From an uncultured Bacteroidia bacterium (GTDB lineage Bacteria > Bacteroidota > Bacteroidia > Bacteroidales > UBA932): a stretch of 64,000 nt of DNA. Every line of letters begins with the position of its first letter. Positions within the stretch are counted from its first letter, which is position 1. Under the pieces are notes generated by a model, which saw nothing but the letters and a program-made list of their open reading frames with translations, was not told where the DNA came from and did no database searches. Positions 24,926-34,588 of this stretch are shown here, in pieces. The position numbers and the translations under genes are program-made. The stretch covers positions 124,001-188,000 of the forward strand of contig CACZKE010000002.1 of NCBI GenBank assembly GCA_902781705.1, given 5' to 3'.

Positions 24926-27900
24926 ATGGCACTCGCAGATATACTGAAGAAGGTTTTCGGCTCCAAGTCCGACCGGGACATGAAGCTCGTCAGGCCGATC
25001 CTGGACAAGATCCTTGCGGCCTATCCGGCGATAGACGCCCTTTCCAACGATGAACTCAGGGCCCGTTCCGCGGCCCTCCGCGCCCGTATTTTCGAGGTGG
25101 AATCTCCTTTCGAGAAGCGCATCGCCGAAATCAAGGAAGAACTTGCGAAGGATATTCCCGTCTCCGAGAAGGAAACCCTCGCCACCGAATCCGACAAACT
25201 CGTCAAGGACGAGGACGACGCCATCGAGAAGATCCTGGACGAGGTCCTTCCCGAGGCCTACGCCATCATGAAATCCACCGCCCGCCGTTTCAAGGAGAGC
25301 GAACTGATCGAAGTGACCGCATCGGACTTCGACAAGGAACTTGCCGCCAAGGGCCGCGACTTCGTGCATATCGACGGAGACAAGGCCATCTGGCAGAACC
25401 ACTGGCTCGCCGGCGGTAACGAGATCACCTGGGACATGGTCCATTACGACGTGCAGCTCATCGGCGGCATCGTCCTGAACGGATCCCTGAAGACCAACAA
25501 GGAACAGCGGGGCAGCATCGCCGAGATGGCGACCGGTGAGGGCAAGACCCTTGTCGCGACGCTGCCGGTGTTCCTGAACGCGCTCGCCGGCAAGGGCGTG
25601 CACGTGGTCACCGTGAACGATTACCTGAGTAAGCGTGACTCCGAGTGGATGGGCCCGCTGTACCAGTTCCATGGCCTCAGCGTGGACTGCATCGACAAGC
25701 ACCAGCCCAATTCCGACGAACGCAAGCGCGCCTACAACTGCGACATCACCTTCGGTACGAACAACGAGTTCGGCTTTGACTACCTGCGTGACAACATGGC
25801 CACGCGGATGTCGGACCTCGTGCAGCGGAAGCACCACTACGCCATCGTGGACGAGGTGGACTCCGTCCTCATCGACGACGCCCGTACCCCGCTCATCATC
25901 TCCGGCCCGATGCAGAAGGCCGCCGACGACGAGCAGTTCATGGAGTACCGCCCGTATGTGGAGAACCTCTACAACAAGCAGCGCGCCCTCATCAACACGA
26001 CCCTGAACGAGGCCAAGAAGGCCATCGCGGCCGGTGACGAGGCGGAGGGCGGAAAACTCCTCCTCCGATGCAACAAGGGTCTTCCCAAGTACCAGCCGCT
26101 CATCAAGTTCCTCTCCGAACCGGGCATGAAGCAACTCCTGCAGAAGGCCGAGTCCTACTACATGCAGGACAACGAGCGCGAGATGCCGCAGGTGACGGAC
26201 GAACTCTATTTCGTCATCACCGAAATCCAGAACAGCGTGGACATGACCGACAAGGGCCATGAGGTCCTCGCAAACGCCGTCTCCGACCCGAACTTCTTCG
26301 TCCTTCCGGACATGGGTACCGCCATCGCGGAAATCCAGAACGACACCACCCTTTCCCCGGCCGAGAAGGCGGAGAAGAAGGACGCCCTGATGGAGGACTT
26401 CTCCCTCAAGAGCGAGCGTGTCCATACCGTCATCCAGCTCCTCAAGGCCTATGCGATGTTCACCAAGGACATCGACTACGTGATCGTGGACAACAAGGTC
26501 AAGATCGTGGACGAGAGTACCGGCCGCATCATGGAGGGTCGCCGCTGGAGCGACGGCCTGCACCAGGCCGTGGAGGCGAAGGAAAACGTGAAGGTGGAGG
26601 CTGCTACCCAGACGTTTGCGACCATCACCCTGCAGAACTACTTCAGGATGTACCACAAACTCGCCGGCATGACCGGTACCGCCGAGACCGAGGCGGGCGA
26701 GTTCTGGAGCATCTACAAACTCGATGTCGTCTCCATCCCGACGAACCGTCCGGTGATCCGCGACGACCAGGATGACATCATCTACAAGACCAAGAAGGGC
26801 AAGTTCAACGCCGTCATCGACCGCGTGGTGGAACTCACCAAGGCAGGTCGTCCGGTCCTCGTGGGTACGACGGACGTGGAAACGTCCGAACTCCTGGCCC
26901 GTATGATGCGTCTCCGCGGCCTGCACCCGAACGTGCTGAATGCGAAGGAGCACGCGCGGGAAGCGGAAATCGTGGCCCAGGCGGGCCAGAGCGGGAAGGT
27001 CACCATCGCCACCAACATGGCGGGCCGTGGTACCGATATCAAACTCAGCCCCGAGGTGAAGGCGGCCGGCGGTCTCGCCATCATCGGCACCACCCGGCAT
27101 GACAGCCGCCGCGTGGACCGTCAGCTTCGCGGCCGTGCCGGCCGTCAGGGCGACCCGGGTTCATCGACCTTCTACATTTCCCTCGAAGACGACCTGATGC
27201 GTAAGTTCGGCTCCGAGCGTATCGCCGGTGTCGTGGACAAGTTGGGTATGGCCGAGGACGAGGCCCTTGTCTCCGGCATGCTTTCCAAGTCCATCGAGAC
27301 CGCGCAGAAGCGCGTGGAAGAGAACCACTTCGGCTGGCGTAAACGTACGCTGGAATACGACGACGTGATGAACTATCAGCGTGAGGCCATCTACGCCCGC
27401 CGCCGCAACGCCCTCTCCGGAGAGCGCATCGAGATCGACGTGCAGAACATGATGACCGACACGGCCAACATCATCGCCGAGAAGGCCGAGGGCATGGACT
27501 ACGCTTCCTTCGAGGAATACGTGATCGCCACGCTCTCCATCGACCTGGGCTTCGACGAGGCTTTTTACGAGCATGCCAAGCCCAAGGATATCGCCGAGAA
27601 ACTGTGCGTCCATATGGAAGAGGTGTACAACCGCCGTATGGATGCGATGGTGGAGAAGGTGAATCCCATCATCAAGCAGGTGTACGAGAAGCAGGGGAGC
27701 ATGTACGAGAACATCGCCATCCCGATTTCCGACGGCAAGCGGATGCTCAACCTGTCCGTGAACCTGAAGAAGGCCTATGAGACTGAAAGCCGGGAGATCG
27801 CGAAGGCTCTGAGCCGGACGATCATCCTGTACCAGATCGACGAATACTGGAAGCAGCACCTGCGCGACATGGACGACCTCCGGCAGAGCGTCCAGAACGC

Positions 27901-28243
27901 CGCCTACGAGCAGAAGGATCCGCTCGTGGTCTATAAACTCGAGAGTTACAACCTCTTCTCCCAGATGCTGGAGGAACTCAACGAGGCGGTCCTGACCTTC
28001 CTCCTGCGCGCCTTCATCCCGCTGCGGGATGCCAATGAGGCCCAGGCCCCGCGCCAGGCCGCTCCGCAGCCCCGCCGCGACCTTACCCAGATGCGGACCA
28101 ACGATCCGTCCCAACTCTCCACCAACGGCGAGCAGAAGTCCCGGATGCCGGTCCATGTGGACAAGAAGGTCGGTCGCAACGATCCCTGCCCCTGCGGTTC
28201 CGGTCTCAAGTACAAGAACTGCCACGGGAAAGGACTCGTATAG
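24926..28243 (+). CDS. secA: Preprotein translocase ATPase SecA
   Basis: A 1105-residue protein, the long form normal for Bacteroidota. Walker A is MATGEGKT at residues 201-208, and Walker B is in [12 protein letters not shown] from about residue 308. NBD2 carries the NMAGRGTDI motif and the [10 protein letters not shown] arginine-finger segment. The C-terminal zinc motif CPCGSG.....CH is complete (C1088, C1090, C1099, H1100). SecA binds SecYEG and drives unfolded preproteins through the inner membrane with ATP. Start at 24926 ([14 protein letters not shown]) is the conserved N-terminus; an upstream TTG in frame is not used. A bactofilin gene follows 19 bases after the stop and may be co-transcribed. 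Confidence 0.97.
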   Translation: MALADILKKVFGSKSDRDMKLVRPILDKILAAYPAIDALSNDELRARSAALRARIFEVESPFEKRIAEIKEELAKDIPVSEKETLATESDKLVKDEDDAIEKILDEVLPEAYAIMKSTARRFKESELIEVTASDFDKELAAKGRDFVHIDGDKAIWQNHWLAGGNEITWDMVHYDVQLIGGIVLNGSLKTNKEQRGSIAEMATGEGKTLVATLPVFLNALAGKGVHVVTVNDYLSKRDSEWMGPLYQFHGLSVDCIDKHQPNSDERKRAYNCDITFGTNNEFGFDYLRDNMATRMSDLVQRKHHYAIVDEVDSVLIDDARTPLIISGPMQKAADDEQFMEYRPYVENLYNKQRALINTTLNEAKKAIAAGDEAEGGKLLLRCNKGLPKYQPLIKFLSEPGMKQLLQKAESYYMQDNEREMPQVTDELYFVITEIQNSVDMTDKGHEVLANAVSDPNFFVLPDMGTAIAEIQNDTTLSPAEKAEKKDALMEDFSLKSERVHTVIQLLKAYAMFTKDIDYVIVDNKVKIVDESTGRIMEGRRWSDGLHQAVEAKENVKVEAATQTFATITLQNYFRMYHKLAGMTGTAETEAGEFWSIYKLDVVSIPTNRPVIRDDQDDIIYKTKKGKFNAVIDRVVELTKAGRPVLVGTTDVETSELLARMMRLRGLHPNVLNAKEHAREAEIVAQAGQSGKVTIATNMAGRGTDIKLSPEVKAAGGLAIIGTTRHDSRRVDRQLRGRAGRQGDPGSSTFYISLEDDLMRKFGSERIAGVVDKLGMAEDEALVSGMLSKSIETAQKRVEENHFGWRKRTLEYDDVMNYQREAIYARRRNALSGERIEIDVQNMMTDTANIIAEKAEGMDYASFEEYVIATLSIDLGFDEAFYEHAKPKDIAEKLCVHMEEVYNRRMDAMVEKVNPIIKQVYEKQGSMYENIAIPISDGKRMLNLSVNLKKAYETESREIAKALSRTIILYQIDEYWKQHLRDMDDLRQSVQNAAYEQKDPLVVYKLESYNLFSQMLEELNEAVLTFLLRAFIPLRDANEAQAPRQAAPQPRRDLTQMRTNDPSQLSTNGEQKSRMPVHVDKKVGRNDPCPCGSGLKYKNCHGKGLV

Positions 28244-28262
28244 TAAACAATAATTTAAATAT

Positions 28263-28709
28263 ATGGCTAAGACAATGGAACCTGTCAATGTGAACGAAGT
28301 GTCCCGGATCTCCGCCGGCACCATTTTCAAGGGTGAAATCACCACTCCCACCGACCTGCGCGTGGACGGTACCTTTGAGGGCAAGATCTGCTCCAAGGGC
28401 CGTGTCGTCGTAGGCGAAAAAGCCCAGATCAAGGGCGACATCATCTGCCAGAACGTGGACTTCACCGGTACCATGCACGGCAACTTCTATGTGAAGGACA
28501 CCCTCTCCCTGAAGGGTGGCTGCACCGTGGAAGGCGACCTGAACATCAAGCGTCTCCAGGTGGAACTCGACGCCAAGTTCAATGGCAACTGCCGCATGAT
28601 CTCCGAGGCCGAGTTCGACAAGATCGTTGCCCAGATGACCGGCCGTCCGCTCCCGCAGCAGGCCCCGGTCCAGCCTGGCCAGCCCGGTCAGCCCGCTCCG
28701 CAGAAATAG
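28263..28709 (+). CDS. Bactofilin (polymer-forming cytoskeletal protein)
   Basis: A 148-residue protein with a central DUF583/bactofilin beta-helix: ISAGTIFKGEITTPTDLRVDGTFEGKI is the typical first rungs, with regular hydrophobic spacing to about residue 110. The ends are disordered; the C-terminal tail is rich in proline and glutamine (PQQAPVQPGQPGQP). Bactofilins polymerize without nucleotides and organize cell shape, envelope synthesis or polar complexes. It begins 19 bases after secA. A dispersed palindrome begins right after its TAG stop. Confidence 0.92.
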   Translation: MAKTMEPVNVNEVSRISAGTIFKGEITTPTDLRVDGTFEGKICSKGRVVVGEKAQIKGDIICQNVDFTGTMHGNFYVKDTLSLKGGCTVEGDLNIKRLQVELDAKFNGNCRMISEAEFDKIVAQMTGRPLPQQAPVQPGQPGQPAPQK

Positions 28710-28740
28710 AAGATTCCTTCGCTTCGCTCGGAATGACAGG
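28710..28740 (+). repeat. Dispersed GATTCC...GGAATGAC palindrome, copy 2
   Basis: AAGATTCCTTCG, then CTTCGCT, then CGGAATGACAGG. It starts at the base after the bactofilin TAG stop. Its last 12 bases are the exact reverse complement of 28781-28792 in copy 3, so the two copies can form one larger stem. Confidence 0.8.
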
Positions 28741-28780
28741 TCTTTTCCTGTCCTTCCGGGCAAGGTCGGAGACCGTTTCC

Positions 28781-28819
28781 CCTGTCATTCCGAGGAGGTC
28801 GGAGGCCGACGATGGATTC
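28781..28819 (-). repeat. Dispersed palindrome, copy 3 (divergent, inverted to copy 2)
   Basis: CCTGTCATTCCGAG, then a variable GC-rich centre, then GGATTCT. It has the same ends as the other copies, but the centre differs. Confidence 0.6.
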
Positions 28820-28824
28820 TGCCT

Positions 28825-28855
28825 AAATGTTTCTCATACAATAGGAGAAACATTT
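28825..28855 (+). terminator. Hairpin with 11-bp stem upstream of msrC
   Basis: AAATGTTTCTC (28825-28835) pairs perfectly with GAGAAACATTT (28845-28855) and is followed by TTGTTT. It may terminate bactofilin transcription. It is AT-rich and ends 29 bases before the msrC start, so a leader function is an alternative. Confidence 0.6.
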
Positions 28856-28884
28856 TTGTTTATATTCCTAACAAAAAAGTTATA

Positions 28885-29328
28885 ATGGAAAAGACCGAAA
28901 AATACCGCTTATTGGAGCGCCAGATCGCATCCCTGACGGAAGGGGAAACGGACATCATCGCCAAGATGGCGAACGTCGCTGCCGTCCTGCACGAATCCTT
29001 CGGTTTCTGGTGGACCGGATTCTATCGGGTAGCCGGTGAGGAGTTGGTTTTAGGTCCTTTCCAGGGACCCGTCGCTTGCATGCATATCCCGTATGCGAAG
29101 GGTGTCTGCGGGACGGCCTGGGCCCGGAAGGAATCCGTCGTCGTCCCGGACGTGGAACAGTTCCCGGGACACATCGCCTGCAGCAGCGCCTCGCGGAGCG
29201 AGATCGTCGTTCCGGTTTTCGGACCCGACGGTGCGGTCATCGCTGTCCTGGATATCGACAGTGACCGGCTGGCCACTTTCGACGAGGTGGACCGCACGTG
29301 GCTGGAGCAGATCGTCCAGCATATTTAA
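28885..29328 (+). CDS. msrC: Free methionine-(R)-sulfoxide reductase (GAF domain)
   Basis: A 147-residue single-GAF-domain protein. The three redox cysteines of the E. coli enzyme (84, 94, 118) appear with identical spacing at C65 (VACMHIP), C75 (GVCGTA) and C99 (HIACSSAS). The enzyme reduces free methionine-(R)-sulfoxide in the cytoplasm, with thioredoxin as the usual electron donor, and protects against oxidative damage. It is preceded by a hairpin and followed by the ssrA terminator hairpin, so it is probably expressed alone. No good TAnnTTTG box was found directly upstream. Confidence 0.93.
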   Translation: MEKTEKYRLLERQIASLTEGETDIIAKMANVAAVLHESFGFWWTGFYRVAGEELVLGPFQGPVACMHIPYAKGVCGTAWARKESVVVPDVEQFPGHIACSSASRSEIVVPVFGPDGAVIAVLDIDSDRLATFDEVDRTWLEQIVQHI

Positions 29329-29363
29329 AGAATAGGCCCTGCAGAGTTGCAGGGCCTATTCTT
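29328..29363 (-). terminator. ssrA terminator hairpin
   Basis: A perfect 16-bp stem (29328-29343 with 29348-29363) with a four-base loop starts directly after the tmRNA acceptor end and is followed on the minus strand by TTTAAATAT. On the plus strand it lies just after the msrC stop. Confidence 0.85.
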
Positions 29364-29364
29364 G

Positions 29365-29759
29365 TGGAGGTGAGCGGACTCGAACCGCTGTCCAAACGCC
29401 GCACCAGGCAGCTTTCTACACGCTTATCTTTCCTTTGATTGTCGGGATCGGGCTGCCGGAAAGCGGGCGACCGTTCACCTTAGCCTTTGGTCTTAGCCGG
29501 TTTTAAAGGCGTCCACCGGAGCGTCCCGTCTTGTTGATACCCCTGGATCGGAAAATTACGGGCGGAGTTTCCGAGGGATACTCGTCGGCGGCGCAGCCTT
29601 GGCGTCGCGGATTAAGCTAATTGACTGAGTCGAATTAGGCAGCGAGTGCGTAGTTGTTGTTGGCAACTGATTGTTCGGGATCTGAGATTTACGGGCAAGG
29701 TCCCAACGCCCGGCGTGCTTACTGTCCGACACATGCGCTGTCAAAACCAAAACACCCCC
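29365..29759 (-). ncRNA. ssrA: tmRNA (ssrA)
   Basis: The 5' end GGGGGTG pairs with CACCTCC before the discriminator A, and a T-arm with GGTTCGAGTCC lies near the 3' end, giving the tRNA-Ala-like half. The tag reading frame at 29664-29635 encodes ANNNYALAA followed by TAA; the YALAA end is the usual proteolysis signal. The resume codon GCC follows AGTT, similar to the AGTC-GCA context in E. coli. The CCA end is not encoded. tmRNA rescues stalled ribosomes with SmpB and marks the product for degradation. It lies nine bases downstream of tRNA-Val on the same strand. Confidence 0.93.
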
Positions 29760-29768
29760 AAAAGGTAG

Positions 29769-29843
29769 TGGAAGATGGCGGATTCGAACCGTCGACCCCC
29801 TGCTTGTAAGGCAGGTGCTCTAAACCAGCTGAGCTAATCTTCC
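29769..29843 (-). tRNA. tRNA-Val (anticodon UAC)
   Basis: Acceptor arms GGAAGAT and ATCTTCC pair perfectly. The D-arm begins TAGCTCA, the anticodon stem is CCTGC/GCAGG with loop CTTACAA (anticodon TAC), and the T-loop is GGTTCGAATCC. The CCA end is not encoded. A -7 box lies 12 bases upstream, and the tmRNA gene follows closely, so the two RNAs are probably processed from one transcript. Confidence 0.95.
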
Positions 29844-29854
29844 CAAAAGGATTG

Positions 29855-29862
29855 CAAATATA
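29855..29862 (-). promoter_or_regulatory. -7 box for the tRNA-Val/ssrA unit
   Basis: TATATTTG on the minus strand, 11 bases before the first base of tRNA-Val. Confidence 0.65.
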
Positions 29863-29887
29863 CGTTGAAAAACTGAAAGATGCAAGC

Positions 29888-30544
29888 CTAGTCCGGGAGG
29901 ATGCGGCCGGCGCCCATGTAGCGCATCATGAAGTAGGGCTGGGTGGAACGCTGGATTTCCACGCCGTTGGAGGTGGAGGCATGGATGAAGCGGAAGGAAC
30001 CGTGTTCCAGGTCCACGTCCACGACGATGCCCACGTGGCCGACGTTGCGGATGCTGCCACGGGCGCCGAAGAAGACGAGGTCGCCCTTCCGGAGGTCTCC
30101 GAAACCGTCCACGGGACGGCTTCCCTTGAACTGGGCCTGGGAATTGTGCGGCAGGTCGTAGCCGAATTCCCGGAAAACGTAACTCGTGAAACCGGAGCAG
30201 TCGAACAGGTTGGGGCCGGAGGCGCCCAGCCGGTAGGGGACGCCCAGGAAGGTCTTGGCGTAATCCAGAAGGTCGTCCACCAGTTCCTTCCGCACGGTCG
30301 GCGTGACGGGCTTTTCGGGCTTGCTGGCGATGCTTCCTGTCGAGGTGGACCTGGCTCCGGACTGGACACGGGCAATGGAGTCCATGACGACCTGGGCCCT
30401 TTCCCGCGAACGGGCGATGTCCGCTGAATCCGTCAGGGGAAGGATGACCGGGGCTTCGGGTTCCTTAAACGACGGTGCGCGCCGCGTGAGTCCACACGAC
30501 GCCACCGCCAAGGCGGTCAAAAGGAGGATTCCGGTCCGTTTCAC
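29888..30544 (-). CDS. NlpC/P60 family lipoprotein (cell-wall endopeptidase)
   Basis: A 218-residue lipoprotein with lipobox VASC (C17). The catalytic NlpC/P60 domain fills residues about 85-218 with the triad C116 (LFDCSGF), H170 (VGHVGIV) and H188 (FIHAST). Such enzymes cut peptidoglycan stem peptides, usually between gamma-D-Glu and meso-DAP. The start is a GTG at 30544: it gives a clean signal peptide (MKRTGILLLTALAVASC), and a TTTG promoter box lies only five bases upstream. Residues 20-85 are a flexible linker. It is separated from the fimbrial operon by this promoter. Confidence 0.9.
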   Translation of the reverse strand: MKRTGILLLTALAVASCGLTRRAPSFKEPEAPVILPLTDSADIARSRERAQVVMDSIARVQSGARSTSTGSIASKPEKPVTPTVRKELVDDLLDYAKTFLGVPYRLGASGPNLFDCSGFTSYVFREFGYDLPHNSQAQFKGSRPVDGFGDLRKGDLVFFGARGSIRNVGHVGIVVDVDLEHGSFRFIHASTSNGVEIQRSTQPYFMMRYMGAGRILPD

Positions 30545-30549
30545 GGTTG

Positions 30550-30557
30550 CAAAGGTC
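30550..30557 (-). promoter_or_regulatory. -7 box for the NlpC/P60 gene (leaderless type)
   Basis: GACCTTTG on the minus strand (seven of eight matches), then CAACC, then the GTG start. Confidence 0.55.
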
Positions 30558-30593
30558 GCAAAATCCCCCGATATCTGCAAAAAACGCGCCGCC

Positions 30594-33554
30594 CTACTTC
30601 CCGGTTGTCTCCAGGAACAGGTCGTAGGCAGGACCGCCGTTTCCGCCGAACAGGTTGACGACGGCACACCAGGAGTAGCCGGCCGGGTCTTTTCCCTCGG
30701 TGGACGCACCCGGGAAATGCATCAACTGTCCGGTTCTGTAACTTCTTTGAAACCAGGCTTCCAGCATCCTGTCACATTCCTGGGCGGCCGTTATGAGACC
30801 GCATCCGCGTCCCCGGAAGATGGACCCGAACCGGTACTCCATCACGTCGTTGCCCGGCCTGAAAGAACCGGAACGGATCTGGTAGGAATTCAGGTAGGAG
30901 GTTTCTCCATCTTCGGCATAGCGGTCTATTCCCTGGTCGTCGATTTCCACGCATTGGTAATAGAGATTGTAGGTCTGTCCATGATAGGACAGGTAGTAGT
31001 ACCCGGACTGACTGGTGGTATTCACGTTCTCCCGGATGTAAATCTCGTCGGCGGCGAGGCCGGCGATGGGGGAGCGGTCCCCTTCCGGAACCACCATCCC
31101 GCCGACCATGTACGGTCCGTTCTGCCCATGGATGTACGGCCCGACGGCTCCGATCAGGTACAGGTCCAGGTATCCCATCTCCACCGGCGAGGACTTTTCT
31201 CCCGTTTCAGCGTGGACGACCTGGGCATAAAGCGTCTGTCTGCCATAGCCCGTGTAATGCGCCGGGTGCTCCACAGCCGTGACCAGAAGTTTGTCCCCCT
31301 GCACATCGAACTGGAATTCCTCGGGTCCGGAAATGAGGAAAGGAACGCTGCTGGATACGGGAAGTCCCACTTCAAGTATCGGCTTTCCATCTTTGACTGT
31401 GAATGATTTACCGTTCTTATAAGAATGGAAGTTCAGCGCGAGTTCCGCCTGCATTCCCAGCGACTCCATATACTCCGGAACCCCTTTCAGCGCTTCATAG
31501 ACCGGCAGGTTGTTGTCGATAACGCCAAGGCATTTTCCCTTCAGCGAGGCGAAAGGATTGAGGACGGCGACGTCGGCCGATGCGTAGGGGATGCGGGTGG
31601 AGACGGCTCCCTGATAACCGATCTGTCCCACGGTTCCGCCCGCGCTCCAGTTCAGTTCACGGCCCCAGGCGAAGAGTTGTTTGACGCGTACCCGCACCGG
31701 GAGGCGCAGTTGACGCAGGTCGCTTTCCGCCTTCCGGGTGAAAATGGCTTCCACGAAGGAGGTGCAGTCGTACACGGTAATGTCATCGCTCGGGAACAGC
31801 AGCCGTTTGACAAGGTCCAGGTCAAAGCGTTCAAGATCCTTGGGGGCAAATGCGTGACTGTCAATGGGAACGTAAGCGAGCGCGCCGGTCACTGCCGATC
31901 CGTCCGGAAACAGTTCGAACGTATCGGAACTGAACTTCAGCACCGGTGCTTGGATGGGGATTTCCACCTCCTGCGAACCGGTTTCGACGTTCTGGGCATT
32001 GTAGTGATGCAGGATCACCGTCCCCGTTCCCACGGACAGTCCGGCTACGCCGATCCGGAACATCGACCCGGATACCCCGATTTCCCGCACTTCCACGACG
32101 CCTTCACTCCCGGATTTGACCTCGGCTTCCACCCGGACGATGCCCGGGAGCGGAATGGCTTCGATATAACCTGCCTGCGCGACATAATCGGGTGCATGGG
32201 ACTGGTCCACTTCCAGGACCGTGGGCCAGGAGGCGGTGACGGTCCGCTGGTCGGTCGCCTGCCTGGCCTCCGAACCGGCCGTTACGGTACAGGTCGCTCC
32301 CTCCGGGATGTCTGCAGCGGCGGTCAGCCGCACGGAGCCGGTGGCGATGCCGTCCTCGTCGGCCTTCCAGGTGATCCCATCCAGACGCAGGCGGCCGGTC
32401 GGGGAGAGCGAGACGGAGATATCCTCCCGTTCCAGGTTGGTGACGAAGTGCAGGTCGATGCTCTCGCCGGGCATGACGGTGGGGGATTCCGTCCCCGAGA
32501 ACTTGAAGAACCGGGAGGCAGGCACCGGATCCTCCGGCCCCGGCAGGACGATCTTGACCGTCTTGAACAGGTTCCGCCGGATGTCGAAATCCGACCGCAT
32601 GTCGCTGGTCCCCAAATAGATGGCATAACCCAGGTCCTGATACTCCCCGCTGCTGCGCCGGACTTTGACGGACAGGTCGATATAGGTGCAGTTGCGGACG
32701 GCTGCGAACCCCAGGTCCTTGTACACCGTCTTCCAACTCTCCGCACCTTCCTTGATGCCCTGGCAGTTCTCCAACATGTACAGGGTGACGGCGTGGCCGT
32801 TCCCGCCCTGCTGGATCTCGTCCAGGTCCTTCTCCGTGGCGCGGTCGTATTCCACCAGTTTGGACGGGTCGTCCTGCCGGAAGTTCTCGACGAAGTAGGG
32901 AACTTCCGTATTGGCATTCTCCACGATCATGTGCATGGCCTGGACGCTCCAGCCTTCGGCCTCCACCCGGGACAGGTCGAACCAGATGTTGAATTTGGCG
33001 TAGAGTTTCTTCACATGGACGGTGAGGCCCTCGCCGTTCGTGGACAGGCGGATTCCCTTCTCGATGCCGGCCATGGGCATTCCCGCCCCGGAGGTCTCCA
33101 GGCGCTTGAGTTCCGACGGGCCCGCGCTGGTGAAGCGGAGGGCCTCCAGTTCGCTTTTCCCCAAGCCGGTCCGGATGTAGGAGGAGATGTCCAGGTCGCC
33201 ATAGTTGACGATGGCGTAAATGTCCATTCCCGTGTTGACGGGCAGTGTCCAGTTAAAGTGCTGCATCTGAGTCTCGACGGCGATGGGGCGTCCCTCGTCC
33301 AGCCCGGCTTCCGGTCCGTAGGAGAGGAGTTTCCCGGTCGCTGGGTCGAAGGCGAACAGCGCCGCTTTCTGGAAGTTCTCGATGTCGATGGAGACGATGG
33401 ACCGGGTCTCCCGGCCCTCGTCCGCCTGGCCTACCGAGACGGCCACCCGCCGGTACACCCTCGGACCGTCCGCCTGCCCGGCCTGTTCGGACCGGCAGCC
33501 GGAAAGGCACAATGCGACGCAGAAAACAGTAAATAAGAATGATTTGATTTTCAT
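30594..33554 (-). CDS. Large fimbrillin-like lipoprotein, candidate tip adhesin
   Basis: A 986-residue lipoprotein (lipobox LSGC, C20). The N-terminal ~340 residues look like a fimbrillin of the DUF4906/FimA superfamily and share YAIVNYGDL, GMPMAG and the KLYAKFNIWF-type core with the next gene upstream. The remaining ~640 residues are predicted beta-rich and end in a compact domain with several cysteines and tryptophans (GYSWCAVVNLFGG). In type V pilus operons the longest distal gene often encodes the tip protein, and the position here, last of seven genes, fits. The start at 33554 gives the signal peptide MKIKSFLFTVFCVALCLSGC. The tip role is inference; the family call is moderately sure. 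Confidence 0.7.
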   Translation of the reverse strand: MKIKSFLFTVFCVALCLSGCRSEQAGQADGPRVYRRVAVSVGQADEGRETRSIVSIDIENFQKAALFAFDPATGKLLSYGPEAGLDEGRPIAVETQMQHFNWTLPVNTGMDIYAIVNYGDLDISSYIRTGLGKSELEALRFTSAGPSELKRLETSGAGMPMAGIEKGIRLSTNGEGLTVHVKKLYAKFNIWFDLSRVEAEGWSVQAMHMIVENANTEVPYFVENFRQDDPSKLVEYDRATEKDLDEIQQGGNGHAVTLYMLENCQGIKEGAESWKTVYKDLGFAAVRNCTYIDLSVKVRRSSGEYQDLGYAIYLGTSDMRSDFDIRRNLFKTVKIVLPGPEDPVPASRFFKFSGTESPTVMPGESIDLHFVTNLEREDISVSLSPTGRLRLDGITWKADEDGIATGSVRLTAAADIPEGATCTVTAGSEARQATDQRTVTASWPTVLEVDQSHAPDYVAQAGYIEAIPLPGIVRVEAEVKSGSEGVVEVREIGVSGSMFRIGVAGLSVGTGTVILHHYNAQNVETGSQEVEIPIQAPVLKFSSDTFELFPDGSAVTGALAYVPIDSHAFAPKDLERFDLDLVKRLLFPSDDITVYDCTSFVEAIFTRKAESDLRQLRLPVRVRVKQLFAWGRELNWSAGGTVGQIGYQGAVSTRIPYASADVAVLNPFASLKGKCLGVIDNNLPVYEALKGVPEYMESLGMQAELALNFHSYKNGKSFTVKDGKPILEVGLPVSSSVPFLISGPEEFQFDVQGDKLLVTAVEHPAHYTGYGRQTLYAQVVHAETGEKSSPVEMGYLDLYLIGAVGPYIHGQNGPYMVGGMVVPEGDRSPIAGLAADEIYIRENVNTTSQSGYYYLSYHGQTYNLYYQCVEIDDQGIDRYAEDGETSYLNSYQIRSGSFRPGNDVMEYRFGSIFRGRGCGLITAAQECDRMLEAWFQRSYRTGQLMHFPGASTEGKDPAGYSWCAVVNLFGGNGGPAYDLFLETTGK

Positions 33555-33580
33555 ATTATTGCTCCGTTTCATCAAAAGTA

Positions 33581-34573
33581 TCAATGCAGTTCGGATTCGC
33601 CCCCGTCGTCCCATCCGTCATCGATATCCAGTCCGGACGGGTCCATGAGGTCATTGTCATGTTTCCAGTCGTCCAGGTGCAGTCCGTTCTCCAGGTAGCG
33701 GACTGTCCAGACGTAGTGGGCGTTGCGCCGGATTTCAAAGTCGGAGACGGCGTCCCTGCCCAGATAACTCCGGTAGGTAATCGACCCCTTGTACTGTCCG
33801 GAGGCGTCTACGACGGTTTCCAGATAGGTGAGCCGGTCTTTTTTCGCCGCCACCGCATCGCTTTTGTCCGGACTTTTCCCGGCGGAAGCCGTGATGCCGG
33901 AAATCGTTCCCTGCCGGTTCTCCGGCACGTAGAAGACAAAGGTGCCGGAGTCCGTTCCGGTCCCCGCCTGGAATTCCTGTTCCGACAGGATATCTTTTCC
34001 GCCGGAAGCGGCTCCGTCTCCGAAAGGCCGAAGGACACAGTTGAGGTTGCACACGCGGACTTCCCGGATGGATGCCCCGGTCCATTCGCACGACAGGCGG
34101 GCGGTCACCTTGGCCAACAGTCGCTCCACGGGAATGACGGCCGATCCGCCGGCATAGTCGAGTTTTCCGGCCATCGGCAGTCCCCGTTCGGCGAGCGACG
34201 CGGTTCCCTCCGTGTAGGACGGGATGCGGTAGGCAAGCGAACCCAACCCTGCCTCGGAAACCGGAAGGCTGCTCCGGAGATCTCCCATGTTCACCAGGGC
34301 ATAGACCGTATAGGGAACGCCCTGTTCCAGATTCAGAGTCATCGCTTCGAGTTGTTCCGTATAGTAGGCGGAAGCAACGAGCGAGCCGGATTCGTAAGCG
34401 GCCAGGGTGATTCCGGTCTTCTTTGTTTCGATGTCCGTGGCCGTCAGGAGCGACCGGGTCTCCGGCTGTATCTCCGCCGTCCGGAACAGGACGGACGCTT
34501 CCTGCCGCGCGGGCGTGCAGGATACCGAAAGAGCCAGGACGGAAGTGAAAGCAATTGTTTTAATCGTTCTCAT
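33581..34573 (-). CDS. Fimbrillin-like lipoprotein (DUF4906/FimA superfamily)
   Basis: A 330-residue protein with lipobox SVSC (C19). It has the fimbrillin landmarks YALVNMGDL, GLPMAG and a basic-hydrophobic strand before the middle cysteine. An arginine (R40 in PETRSLL) lies where type V pilins are cut by an arginine-specific protease. The C-terminus is very acidic (DPSGLDIDDGWDDGGESEL). It is likely a minor subunit of the fimbria or an adaptor below the tip. It sits between the FimB/Mfa2-type anchor gene and the large candidate tip gene with short gaps, all on one strand. Confidence 0.72.
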   Translation of the reverse strand: MRTIKTIAFTSVLALSVSCTPARQEASVLFRTAEIQPETRSLLTATDIETKKTGITLAAYESGSLVASAYYTEQLEAMTLNLEQGVPYTVYALVNMGDLRSSLPVSEAGLGSLAYRIPSYTEGTASLAERGLPMAGKLDYAGGSAVIPVERLLAKVTARLSCEWTGASIREVRVCNLNCVLRPFGDGAASGGKDILSEQEFQAGTGTDSGTFVFYVPENRQGTISGITASAGKSPDKSDAVAAKKDRLTYLETVVDASGQYKGSITYRSYLGRDAVSDFEIRRNAHYVWTVRYLENGLHLDDWKHDNDLMDPSGLDIDDGWDDGGESELH

Positions 34574-34588
34574 AAATCTCTGTACCTG

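Noticed and set aside
31425-33536. A 703-codon open frame antisense to the large fimbrillin-like gene
   Set aside because: No start context, no domain, and residue composition typical of an antisense shadow.
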